The position numbers were made by a program, and so were the translations under genes. A DNA stretch of 64,000 bases, taken from the NCBI RefSeq assembly GCF_900141745.1, contig NZ_FSRM01000002.1, forward strand, positions 2,666,001-2,730,000. Direction: 5' to 3'. This DNA comes from Paraburkholderia phenazinium (GTDB lineage Bacteria > Pseudomonadota > Gammaproteobacteria > Burkholderiales > Burkholderiaceae). The notes beneath the pieces are model-generated. The model did not search any database. It was given only the letters and a program-made list of their open reading frames with translations, and had not been told where the DNA came from. Below are positions 29,458 to 37,361 of the stretch, piece by piece. The first letter of the stretch is position 1. Each line of letters starts with the position of its first letter.

Positions 29458-30075
29458 TTAGCCACAACTCACCGAAGACAGCATATTCAGCGATTGAACC
29501 GGGAATCCCTGTTCAGGTGGGATCACAGTGCCGTTGGTCACGGTCATTGCACAGTTATGCAGACCGATCATAATGCCAGACTTCTCGGACTTTGCCGGAT
29601 CGAAGGCGAATTTCCAACGCTGTATTGCCGGGTCGCGGAATAGCGCGACGATACCGAATGCCTGCGCTTCGCGCGAGACTTTCTCGGTTACGGTGTAGTG
29701 CTGCCCCGGAATCAGGGTGACTTCTCTCACACTCAGCAAATCGCCGCCCAGCGTGCTTTTTTCCTTGTCGGGATCGGTGAACGCATTGAATGGCGCCTGC
29801 TGGAACGAGGTGGGATCTTTCAGTACATAGAGGCGCACCACCAGCGCCAACGGCTTCTGGTCGTTGGCGGCGTTCAGATTCTGCGCGGCGTACAGCGTCA
29901 GGCCGAGGTCGCGCGGCGGCTTCTGGGCGTCCGGTACATCGGGCTTGCCGAGGCCGGTCATCTGCAGGGCGGCGGAAGCGGCCGACCCGAGCATCGGCAC
30001 GGCGGCCGCACAACCCGCAAGAAGTATCGCGCTCATCGCCAGTAACGATGCATAACGAATAAAACGCAAATTCAT
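29458..30075 (-). CDS. tssJ: T6SS outer-membrane lipoprotein TssJ
   Basis: Outer-membrane lipoprotein anchoring the membrane complex through TssM, 205 aa. The lipobox is L-L-A-G-C with lipidated Cys22. The mature part fits the TssJ beta-sandwich (L-V-V-R-L-Y-V-L-K-D, F-Q-Q-A-P-F, L-I-P-G-Q-H-Y, F-G-I-V-A-L-F-R-D). No clear Shine-Dalgarno precedes the ATG; a 7-bp hairpin lies just above it. It is first in the leftward tssJ-tssK-tssL operon and diverges from the TPR lipoprotein gene. Confidence 0.92.
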   Translation of the reverse strand: MNLRFIRYASLLAMSAILLAGCAAAVPMLGSAASAALQMTGLGKPDVPDAQKPPRDLGLTLYAAQNLNAANDQKPLALVVRLYVLKDPTSFQQAPFNAFTDPDKEKSTLGGDLLSVREVTLIPGQHYTVTEKVSREAQAFGIVALFRDPAIQRWKFAFDPAKSEKSGIMIGLHNCAMTVTNGTVIPPEQGFPVQSLNMLSSVSCG

Positions 30076-30427
30076 TTACACCGATCGGTTCTGTGCCGAT
30101 CGCCCCCGGTCGAATCGCTACTCAGCTAAACCAATCGGGGGAGTGCGCCTGTTCTATGCGTAATGCATTGAATGGCGCTACTACCCCGTCCGAATGGGCG
30201 GAAAAACTTTCCGTCCTCGAGAATAACGGGCTTTACGCCCGGAAACTATTTCTTATCCGGTCCTTATGTGATGCTTATGTGATGCGCTCTCGGTTTTTTC
30301 GTGCAATGCTTTGTCACACGAAAGTTGAATTATCAAAAATTGACCTGTACTATACCCGCGCACTTGAAGCAAAGCAAAACTCCAGTTTCTCGTTGAATTA
30401 AAAAACTCGCACGCCGGTGAAAAAGCG
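30076..30427. other. Divergent T6SS promoter region
   Basis: This 352-base AT-richer region separates the leftward tssJKL operon from the rightward tssB-type operon. For the rightward side, TTGAAT (30325-30330), a 17-base spacer and TACTAT (30348-30353) make a possible sigma-70 promoter. A CGGGC/GCCCG hairpin lies at 30227-30241. A 102-codon rightward frame at 30093-30401 has no recognisable features and is rejected. No sigma-54 signature was found. Confidence 0.5.
30082..30102. promoter_or_regulatory. Hairpin directly upstream of tssJ
   Basis: CGATCGG (30082-30088) and CCGATCG (30096-30102) form a perfect 7-bp stem with a 7-base loop ending 6 bases before the tssJ ATG. In tssJ mRNA it would occupy the place where a ribosome site is expected, so it could limit translation or be a DNA operator. 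Confidence 0.4.
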
Positions 30428-31114
30428 ATGAAAGAGCGTCTCTTTGTAAAACTATCAGGGGTGGTGTTGGCATGTGGCGTGATCGCCGGATGTGCAAGCC
30501 AGAGCAACAACGTCGCGACCACGCCGGAGGCTTTCAACAAGTCGCTGGCAGACGCCGATACCGTCGCCAAGTCAGGCGACCAGGACAAGGCCATGGCGCT
30601 TTACCAGCAATTGGCCAAATCCGATCCGACGCGCGAAGAACCGTGGTCGCGCATGGCGCAGATCCAGTTCACACAGGGACATTACGGTCAGGCCATCGTC
30701 GACGCACAGGAAGCCTTGCAGCGCGACCAGACCGACCGTCAGGCGAAGAGCGTGCTGGCTGTGGCAGGCCTGCGCGTCGCCACGCAATCGCTGGGCGAGT
30801 TGCGCCAGGATGCGTCGCTCGCAGGCGATGCCAAGACCGATGCCCAGGCGCTCGCCAAGGAACTGCGCGACACGCTGGGCGAAGCCACGTTGTTCCCGCC
30901 GGACGACAGCGACAAGCCGGTGGTCAAGAAGAAGTACGTGAGGCGCGTCGCCAAAAAGCCGGAGGCCGCCAGCGGCGGCGCGGCCACCACGGCGGCGGCG
31001 CCGGCTGCACCGGCCACGCCGGCGCTGTCTGCTGCGGCGCCTGCAGCACCGGCTGCGCCCGCGAGAGCGGCACAAAGCGGTGGCGCGTCCGACCCGTTCA
31101 GCGCGCTTCGCTAA
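30428..31114 (+). CDS. T6SS-associated TPR lipoprotein
   Basis: Predicted lipoprotein of 228 aa that begins the rightward T6SS operon, as in other Burkholderia T6SS loci. The lipobox is V-I-A-G-C with Cys22. Two to three TPR-like helical repeats follow (A-L-Y-Q-Q-L-A-K-S-D-P, A-I-V-D-A-Q-E-A-L-Q-R-D), then a Lys-rich segment and an Ala/Pro-rich tail that could span the periplasm. The function is not established; TPR folds suggest protein-protein contacts with the membrane complex. tssB follows after 36 bases. Confidence 0.82.
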   Translation: MKERLFVKLSGVVLACGVIAGCASQSNNVATTPEAFNKSLADADTVAKSGDQDKAMALYQQLAKSDPTREEPWSRMAQIQFTQGHYGQAIVDAQEALQRDQTDRQAKSVLAVAGLRVATQSLGELRQDASLAGDAKTDAQALAKELRDTLGEATLFPPDDSDKPVVKKKYVRRVAKKPEAASGGAATTAAAPAAPATPALSAAAPAAPAAPARAAQSGGASDPFSALR

Positions 31115-31150
31115 TTCACCCGCAAGACCACCTGCTTCAGGGAGCCGACG

Positions 31151-31696
31151 ATGGCGAAGAAAGAAAGTATTCAAAAGCGCTTGCAAAAAGTCCGGCCGCC
31201 GCGCGTTCAATTGACTTATGAGGTTGAGCGTGGCGATGCAATCGAGATCAAGGAGCTGCCCTTCGTCGTCGGCGTGGTTGCCGATCTGGCGGGGCAATCC
31301 GAAGTCGAGCAACCCAAGTTGCGCGATCGCAAGTTCGTCAATATCGACCGCGACAATTTTGACGATGTGATGAAAGGCATCGAGCCGCGTGCGGCATTTC
31401 AGGTGGAAAACCGCCTTAGCGAGGCCGGCGGACGCTTTGCGGTGGACCTGCGGTTCCGTTCGATGGCCGACTTCAGCCCGGACGAAGTGGTCTCGCAGAT
31501 CGAGCCGCTGCGCCGTCTGCTCGACGCACGTTCGAAGCTGGCCGACCTGCGCAACAAGCTCGCGGGCAACGACAAGCTCGAAGACCTGCTGAGCGAGGTG
31601 CTGTCGAACACGCAGCAACTGCAGGCCCTCGCAAAAAGCCAGGGCGAAGCAGAAGAGCACGGCGATGCGCCGGGTAAAGACCAGCAGGGCGAATAA
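31151..31696 (+). CDS. tssB: T6SS contractile sheath small subunit TssB
   Basis: Sheath protein of 181 aa (VipA/ImpB family) that assembles with TssC around the Hcp tube. The N-terminus has K-E-S-I-Q-K-R-L-Q-K-V-R-P-P-R-V, followed by E-L-P-F-V-V-G-V and the F-D-D-V-M-K region. An acidic tail follows the helical TssC-binding part. AGGGAG precedes the ATG. tssC begins 15 bases downstream, as expected for equimolar sheath subunits. Confidence 0.96.
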   Translation: MAKKESIQKRLQKVRPPRVQLTYEVERGDAIEIKELPFVVGVVADLAGQSEVEQPKLRDRKFVNIDRDNFDDVMKGIEPRAAFQVENRLSEAGGRFAVDLRFRSMADFSPDEVVSQIEPLRRLLDARSKLADLRNKLAGNDKLEDLLSEVLSNTQQLQALAKSQGEAEEHGDAPGKDQQGE

Positions 31697-31710
31697 GTAC
31701 GGGGTGTGAG

Positions 31711-33201
31711 ATGAACCAGCAAACGGCAGCAGCCCAACTCGCCAGCGCGCGCGACGGCGCTGAGACCTCGCTGCTCGACCAGATCGTCGAGAAGAGCAAG
31801 GTGGCGAAGTCCGATTCGGAACACGCGCGTGCGAAAGACCTGATCGGCGAACTCGTGCACCAGGTGCTCGACGGCACGGTGATCGTGTCGGACAACCTCT
31901 CGGCCACCATCGACGCCCGCGTGGCGGAGCTCGACCGGCTGATCTCCGCGCAACTGAGCGCGGTGATGCATGCACCCGAGTTTCAGCGCCTCGAAGGCAC
32001 GTGGCGCGGTCTCGACTATCTGTGCAAGGAAAGCAACACCGGCTCGACGGTCAAGATCAAGGCGCTGCATGCTCCCAAGCGCGATCTGGTGCGCGACTTC
32101 AAGAATGCGATTGAATTCGACCAGAGCGCGCTTTTCAAGAAGGTCTACGAAGAAGAGTTCGGCACCTTCGGCGGCGCGCCGTTCGGCACGATCATCGGTG
32201 ACTTCGAAGTGACGCGTCAGCCGGAAGACGTGTACTTCATCGAGCAGATGGCGCACGTCGCCGCGGCCGCGCACGCACCGTTTATCGCATCGGCCTCGCC
32301 GGAACTGCTGGGTCTCGAATCGTTTGCCGACCTCGGCAAGCCGCGCGATCTCGGCAAGGTGTTCGACACGGTCGAATATGCCAAGTGGAAGTCGTTCCGC
32401 GATTCGGAAGACTCACGTTATGTCGGTCTGACGCTGCCGCGCTTTCTGGGCCGCCTGCCGTTCAATCCGAAAGATGGCGCGACCGCTGAAGGCTTCAACT
32501 TCGTCGAAGACGTGGACGGCACCGATCACAGCAAGTATCTGTGGTGTAACGCGGCGTGGGCTTTCGCTGCACGCCTGACGGCCGCATTCGACGACTTCGG
32601 CTGGTGCGCAGCGATTCGCGGCGTGGAAGGCGGCGGTCTGGTCGAAGACCTGCCCACCCATACCTTCAAGACCGACGACGGTGAAGTGGCACTGAAGTGC
32701 CCGACCGAAATCGCGATTACCGACCGTCGCGAAAAGGAACTGAGCGATCTGGGCTTCATTCCGCTCGTGCACTGCAAGAACTCGGATTACGCCGCGTTCT
32801 TTGCTGCCCAGTCGGTGCAGAAAGCCAAGAAGTACAGCACCGATAGCGCCAACGCGAACGCCGTGCTGTCCGCGCAGCTGCAGTACATCTTCTCGGTATC
32901 GCGCGTGGCGCACTACCTGAAGGCGATGATGCGCGACAAGATCGGCAGTTTCGCCTCGGCACAGAACGTCGAAGTATTCCTGAACCGTTGGATCTCGCAG
33001 TACGTCTTGCTCGACGACAACGCGACTCAGGAGCAGAAAGCGCAGTTTCCGCTGCGTGAGGCATCCATACAGGTCTCGGAGATTCCTGGCAAACCCGGTT
33101 CGTATCGTTCGGTCGCGTTCCTGCGCCCGCACTTCCAGCTGGATGAGCTTTCGATCTCTTTGCGGCTTGTGGCTGACCTGCCGAAGCCGGCAAATTCATA
33201 A
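31711..33201 (+). CDS. tssC: T6SS contractile sheath large subunit TssC
   Basis: Large sheath subunit of 496 aa (VipB/ImpC family), the ClpV substrate during sheath recycling. Family blocks are intact: F-Q-R-L-E-G-T-W-R-G-L, F-G-T-I-I-G-D-F-E, L-T-L-P-R-F-L-G-R-L-P, F-A-A-R-L-T-A-A-F-D-D-F-G-W and the C-terminal L-R-P-H-F-Q-L-D-E-L. Length is standard. It is followed by hcp after 73 bases. Confidence 0.97.
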   Translation: MNQQTAAAQLASARDGAETSLLDQIVEKSKVAKSDSEHARAKDLIGELVHQVLDGTVIVSDNLSATIDARVAELDRLISAQLSAVMHAPEFQRLEGTWRGLDYLCKESNTGSTVKIKALHAPKRDLVRDFKNAIEFDQSALFKKVYEEEFGTFGGAPFGTIIGDFEVTRQPEDVYFIEQMAHVAAAAHAPFIASASPELLGLESFADLGKPRDLGKVFDTVEYAKWKSFRDSEDSRYVGLTLPRFLGRLPFNPKDGATAEGFNFVEDVDGTDHSKYLWCNAAWAFAARLTAAFDDFGWCAAIRGVEGGGLVEDLPTHTFKTDDGEVALKCPTEIAITDRREKELSDLGFIPLVHCKNSDYAAFFAAQSVQKAKKYSTDSANANAVLSAQLQYIFSVSRVAHYLKAMMRDKIGSFASAQNVEVFLNRWISQYVLLDDNATQEQKAQFPLREASIQVSEIPGKPGSYRSVAFLRPHFQLDELSISLRLVADLPKPANS

Positions 33202-33273
33202 ATGAAGTCAACATGCCCGGGCTGGCCGCCCGGGTTGACTGTAAAAACCACCTCTTTGGGGAATCGATGAGTT

Positions 33274-33813
33274 ATGAAGGACATCTATTTAAAATTCGGC
33301 AATCCTGCGATCAAGGGCGAATCTGCCGATAAGGACCATCAGGGCTGGATCGAGATCGACTCCTGGAGTCACTCCATCACGCAACCGCGTTCGGCAACGG
33401 CCTCTACCGCTGGCGGCCATACGGCCGAGCGCTGCGAGCACGGCGATATGGTCTTCACGAAAGATATCGACGTGGTCAGCCCGCTGATCTATCAACACGC
33501 ATCGGGCGGTACGACGTTCGACGAAGTGACGGTCGACTTCATGCGTTCGGATGGCGAAGGCAACCGGATCAAGTATCTGGAAGTCAAGCTCAAGTACGTG
33601 ATCATCTCGAGCGTGGCGCCGGCTGTCGGTTCGCCGACCGCGACGACGGGTACGAGCGACGCACCGGGCGTGTCGTTGCCGAACGAGCAGTTCACCCTGA
33701 AATACGCTGCGGTGCAGTGGAAGTACACCCAGCAGAAGATCGGCGGCAACCAGGGCGGCAACGCGCAAGGCGCGTGGAGCCTGACGAAGAACGACAAGAC
33801 GTACGCAGTCTGA
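33274..33813 (+). CDS. hcp: T6SS inner tube protein Hcp (TssD)
   Basis: Secreted tube subunit of 179 aa forming hexameric rings. The start M-K-D-I-Y-L-K-F and the I-D-S-W-S-H-S-I segment are characteristic. It is slightly longer than the usual 160-170 aa because of a Thr/Ser/Gly-rich loop around residues 115-130 (S-P-T-A-T-T-G-T-S-D). This loop may face outward or affect cargo. It lies between sheath and baseplate genes as in Burkholderia T6SS loci. Confidence 0.95.
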   Translation: MKDIYLKFGNPAIKGESADKDHQGWIEIDSWSHSITQPRSATASTAGGHTAERCEHGDMVFTKDIDVVSPLIYQHASGGTTFDEVTVDFMRSDGEGNRIKYLEVKLKYVIISSVAPAVGSPTATTGTSDAPGVSLPNEQFTLKYAAVQWKYTQQKIGGNQGGNAQGAWSLTKNDKTYAV

Positions 33814-33883
33814 TGGGCGGTGCGGCGTCCGTACTTGACCTGCGGGCGCCACACTGCGTTTTGCACCGCTTCTTCGGCAGCTG

Positions 33884-34363
33884 ATGAAACGATTCGAACC
33901 GAGTTTCCTCGACAAGCTGTTCGACGACGAACCGCATTTGCCGGCTTCCCCGGCGATGCGGCAATTGTCGCTGGACGAGCTGAAGGCGACTGTCGCACGT
34001 GACGTCGAGGCCATCCTGAACACCCGGATCGCCTTGACCGAACACGAGCTGGCGGCGCTGCCCGAGTGTCAGAAATCGGTCTTGACGTACGGTCTGAACG
34101 ACTTCGCGGGCCTGAGTCTCGCGAGTCACTACGACCGGACGTTCATCTGCAAATCGATTCAGCAGGCCATTGCGCGGCACGAGCCGCGACTGAAGCAGGT
34201 GGCAGTCACGCTAGAACTGAACGAACAATCGACCAACGCGCTGTATTTTGCCATTCAGGCGTTACTGGTCGTACATCCGGCAGAAGAACCGGTGAGTTTT
34301 GATGCGATGCTGCAGCCTTCGACGTTGCAGTATTCCGTATCGCGCGCACGCGCGAAGCTTTAA
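33884..34363 (+). CDS. tssE: T6SS baseplate protein TssE (gp25-like)
   Basis: Baseplate wedge protein of 159 aa, homologous to phage T4 gp25 lysozyme-like proteins but without muramidase activity in T6SS. It contains S-L-D-E-L-K-A-T-V-A-R-D-V-E-A-I-L-N-T-R, the conserved Y-G-L-N-D-F block and the C-terminal V-S-F-D-A-M. The ribosome site is weak. It lies 70 bases after hcp and shortly before tssF. Confidence 0.93.
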   Translation: MKRFEPSFLDKLFDDEPHLPASPAMRQLSLDELKATVARDVEAILNTRIALTEHELAALPECQKSVLTYGLNDFAGLSLASHYDRTFICKSIQQAIARHEPRLKQVAVTLELNEQSTNALYFAIQALLVVHPAEEPVSFDAMLQPSTLQYSVSRARAKL

Positions 34364-34428
34364 TACCGCATGCTGGCTGCCGTTACGCGCAACGGCAGCG
34401 CGGGTGTATCAGGTCCGGGGACAGGTTG

Positions 34429-36267
34429 ATGGAAGAATTGCTGCCATATTACGAGCGCGAACTGGCATTCCTGCGGCGCTACTCGAACGATTTCGCAGAT
34501 CGTTACCCGAAGATCGCCGCGCGCCTCGCGATGTCCGGCGAGCACTGCGAAGACCCACACGTCGAGCGGATGATCGAATCGTTCGCGCTGCTGGGCGCCC
34601 GCATCAACAAGAAGCTCGACGACGACTACCCCGAATTCACCGAAGCACTGCTCGAAGTGCTTTATCCGCACTATCTGCGGCCGTTTCCCTCGTGTTCGAT
34701 AGCCCAGTTGGGCACCTCCGCTGCACTCAGCAATCTGACCGAACCGGTCACGATCGAGCGGGGCACCGAACTCAAATCGCGCACGATCCGCGGCGTACAG
34801 TGCCGCTTTCGCACCGCTTACGATGTGACGCTGGCGCCGATCCGCATCTCGGAGGCGAAGTACACGTCCATCGCGATGGCGCCGAGCGCGACTGTGTTGC
34901 CGGCCAACGCGTCGGCGATCGTCTCGATCACGCTAGAGTCGACCGCGCCGCAGCTGGATCTCGGTGCGCTGAAGCTGTCCACGCTGCGCGCGCATCTGCA
35001 TGGTGAGCAATCGTTTATCGCGGGTCTGACCGACTGCCTGTTCGTCAATGCAATGGCCACATATGTCGAGGCTGACCGCCGCGGCGTGTGGACCGCGATG
35101 CGCACCTCGCCGCTCGCACAAGCCGGCTTCGACGAAGAAGATGCGCTGATCGACTACCCCGCCAAGTCGCATCCGGCGTACCGGTTGCTGACCGAGTACT
35201 TTGCGTTTCCCGACAAATTCAATTTCGTCGATTTCGATCTGGCGGCAATGACGCGCGCGAGCGGCCGCTGCAGCCGTCTGACGCTGCACGTCGTGCTGAA
35301 AGATGTGCGCAGCGACTCGCATGTCGCGCGGCTGCTCGAGACGCTCTCGACGCAGCACTTCCGCCTGTTCTGCACGCCGGTCGTCAACCTGTTCAAGCAG
35401 CACGGCGAACCGATCCGTCTGACTCATCAGTCGATCTCGTATCCGGTGATCGCCGAAGCGCGCCGGGCGTTTGCCTACGAGGTGTATTCAATCGATTCGG
35501 TGAAGCTGGTCCGGCAGCAGGCGAACCAGGAATCGGTGATCGAATTCCGGCCGTTCTACTCGCTGCATCACGGCGAGCGGCAACGCGCCGGGCATTACTG
35601 GTTCGCGCGCCGCAACGACTGGGTGGCGGAGAAAAGCCCGGGCTACGAAACCGAGATCTCGATCGTCGATATCGATTTCGAACCGGCCGAGGCGCAAACC
35701 GATACGCTGAGTATCGAGCTGACCTGCACCAATCGCGATCTGCCGGCCGGACTGGCGATGGGCATCGAAGGTGGCGACCTGTTTCTCGAGGGCGGTTCGT
35801 TGACCGGCAACATTTCGATGCTGCGCCGTCCCACGCCGAGCGTGCGCTTCGAGCGTGGCCGTGCCGCGCACTGGCGGCTGATCTCGCACCTGGCGCTCAA
35901 TCACGTCTCGCTGGCGAGCAATGGCCTCTCTGCGCTCAAGGAAATGCTGGTGCTGTACGACATGCGGCGCACGGCGGTGTCGGCGCGGCATATCGACGGA
36001 CTGGTCGGCATCGAGCAGCGCGCGGCCGTGCAATGGCTGCCGGGCAAGCCGTTCGCTACCTTCGTGCGCGGCATGGAAATTCGCCTGACCATCGACGAGG
36101 ACCATTTTGTGGGCACGAGCCTCGCGTCGTTCGTGCGTGTGATCGACACGTTTTTTGGGCTGTACGTGCATCTGAACAGCTTTGTGCAACTGGTCGTCGT
36201 GTCGAAGCGCACTGGCGAGGAGATTCTGCGATGCAAACCCCGCAGCGGCGAATCGATCCTGGCGTAA
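34429..36267 (+). CDS. tssF: T6SS baseplate protein TssF
   Basis: Largest baseplate wedge subunit, 612 aa. The start M-E-E-L-L-P-Y-Y-E-R-E-L is the family hallmark, followed by F-A-D-R-Y-P-K-I-A-A-R-L and L-L-E-V-L-Y-P-H-Y-L-R-P. A TTG one codon upstream extends the frame, but the ATG at 34429, with GGGGACAGG above, is the better start. The 3' end overlaps tssG by 37 bases, indicating coupled translation of the TssF2-TssG complex. Confidence 0.96.
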   Translation: MEELLPYYERELAFLRRYSNDFADRYPKIAARLAMSGEHCEDPHVERMIESFALLGARINKKLDDDYPEFTEALLEVLYPHYLRPFPSCSIAQLGTSAALSNLTEPVTIERGTELKSRTIRGVQCRFRTAYDVTLAPIRISEAKYTSIAMAPSATVLPANASAIVSITLESTAPQLDLGALKLSTLRAHLHGEQSFIAGLTDCLFVNAMATYVEADRRGVWTAMRTSPLAQAGFDEEDALIDYPAKSHPAYRLLTEYFAFPDKFNFVDFDLAAMTRASGRCSRLTLHVVLKDVRSDSHVARLLETLSTQHFRLFCTPVVNLFKQHGEPIRLTHQSISYPVIAEARRAFAYEVYSIDSVKLVRQQANQESVIEFRPFYSLHHGERQRAGHYWFARRNDWVAEKSPGYETEISIVDIDFEPAEAQTDTLSIELTCTNRDLPAGLAMGIEGGDLFLEGGSLTGNISMLRRPTPSVRFERGRAAHWRLISHLALNHVSLASNGLSALKEMLVLYDMRRTAVSARHIDGLVGIEQRAAVQWLPGKPFATFVRGMEIRLTIDEDHFVGTSLASFVRVIDTFFGLYVHLNSFVQLVVVSKRTGEEILRCKPRSGESILA

Positions 36268-37316
36268 TCGAGCAACTGCTCGACGAACCGCATCGCTTCC
36301 AGTTTTTTCAGGCAGTGCGGATTCTCGAGAAGTGGTTTGCCAGGGAGAACTCAACACGGCCCGGCGAGATCGTGGCGCAGCGTCTGGCGTTTCGCAATAC
36401 GCTTTCGCTGGGCTTTCCGCCGAGCGAGATTCACAGCGCGCAGTCCTATGACGATGAAGGCACGGCGCTGAAGGACAAGCCGCAGCGTACCGCCGCCGTC
36501 GAAGACGGCAAGCTTGGCCGAGTCGATATCACGCCGGCGTTTTTCGGGCTGCTTGGCGGGCAGGGGGCATTGCCGCTGCACTATACCGAGCAGATCATTG
36601 CGCGCGAGCAACTCAGGCGCGACCGTGCGGCGCGCGAGTTCTTCGATGTCTTTTCGAATCGGGCCACCGCGCTGTTCTACTCGGCATGGAAGAAATACCG
36701 GCTGCCGTTTCATTACGAACTGGACCGCGACGAGCGCTATCTGCCGTTGCTGCTGGCGCTTGCCGGTGTCGCCGATGCAGAGAGCCGCGGCACCCTGCAG
36801 GAGGGCGACGGTGCGCTGTTCGACGAGGCGATTGCAGGCTATGCGCTTGCGGCGCGGCATCGGCCGGTGTCGGCGGCGTACTTGCAGCGGACGTTGTCCG
36901 AATACTTTCAGGTACCGGTGCGCGTCGATCAGTTTGTCGGCAAATGGTACGACGTGCCGCCGGATCAATTGACGGTGCTGGGCAGCGTCAACGCGACGCT
37001 CGGCGCTACCGCGCTGGCAGGCGAACGGGTCTGGCAGCGCGACATGCGTGCGCGGTTGGTGATCGGCCCGCTCGCAAAAAAAGACTATGAAGCCTTCCTG
37101 CCGGGCGCCGAACGCGCCATCGCACTGGAACGGATGCTGACGCTGCTGGCCGGCGTGACGCTTGAATACGAGGTCTCGCTGGTGTTGCGGCGCGCCGAGG
37201 TCGGCTCGATTCAGCTGGGCCACGGTGGACGGCTCGGCTGGGACGCGTTTCTCTGCACACACGACGCCGACCGCGACCGCTCCGACGCCCGCTATGAATT
37301 GCACGTCATCCACTGA
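36231..37316 (+). CDS. tssG: T6SS baseplate protein TssG
   Basis: Baseplate subunit of 361 aa that pairs with TssF. It begins M-Q-T-P-Q-R-R with L-L-D-E-P-H-R-F-Q-F-F-Q-A-V-R-I-L-E, then the L-G-F-P-P-S-E-I block and the I-T-P-A-F-F-G-L-L-G-G-Q-G-A-L-P-L-H-Y-T core. The ATG inside the end of tssF is preceded by GAGGAGA. The much longer upstream frame is an out-of-frame reading of tssF. Confidence 0.95.
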   Translation: MQTPQRRIDPGVIEQLLDEPHRFQFFQAVRILEKWFARENSTRPGEIVAQRLAFRNTLSLGFPPSEIHSAQSYDDEGTALKDKPQRTAAVEDGKLGRVDITPAFFGLLGGQGALPLHYTEQIIAREQLRRDRAAREFFDVFSNRATALFYSAWKKYRLPFHYELDRDERYLPLLLALAGVADAESRGTLQEGDGALFDEAIAGYALAARHRPVSAAYLQRTLSEYFQVPVRVDQFVGKWYDVPPDQLTVLGSVNATLGATALAGERVWQRDMRARLVIGPLAKKDYEAFLPGAERAIALERMLTLLAGVTLEYEVSLVLRRAEVGSIQLGHGGRLGWDAFLCTHDADRDRSDARYELHVIH

Positions 37317-37361
37317 ACATCGCAACGCGCCACGCTATCAACAGAACCTGGACCGCACGAC

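Noticed and set aside
30093..30401. A 102-codon rightward frame in the divergent T6SS promoter region
   Set aside because: No motif, no ribosome site, and it occupies sequence better explained as promoters and a hairpin.
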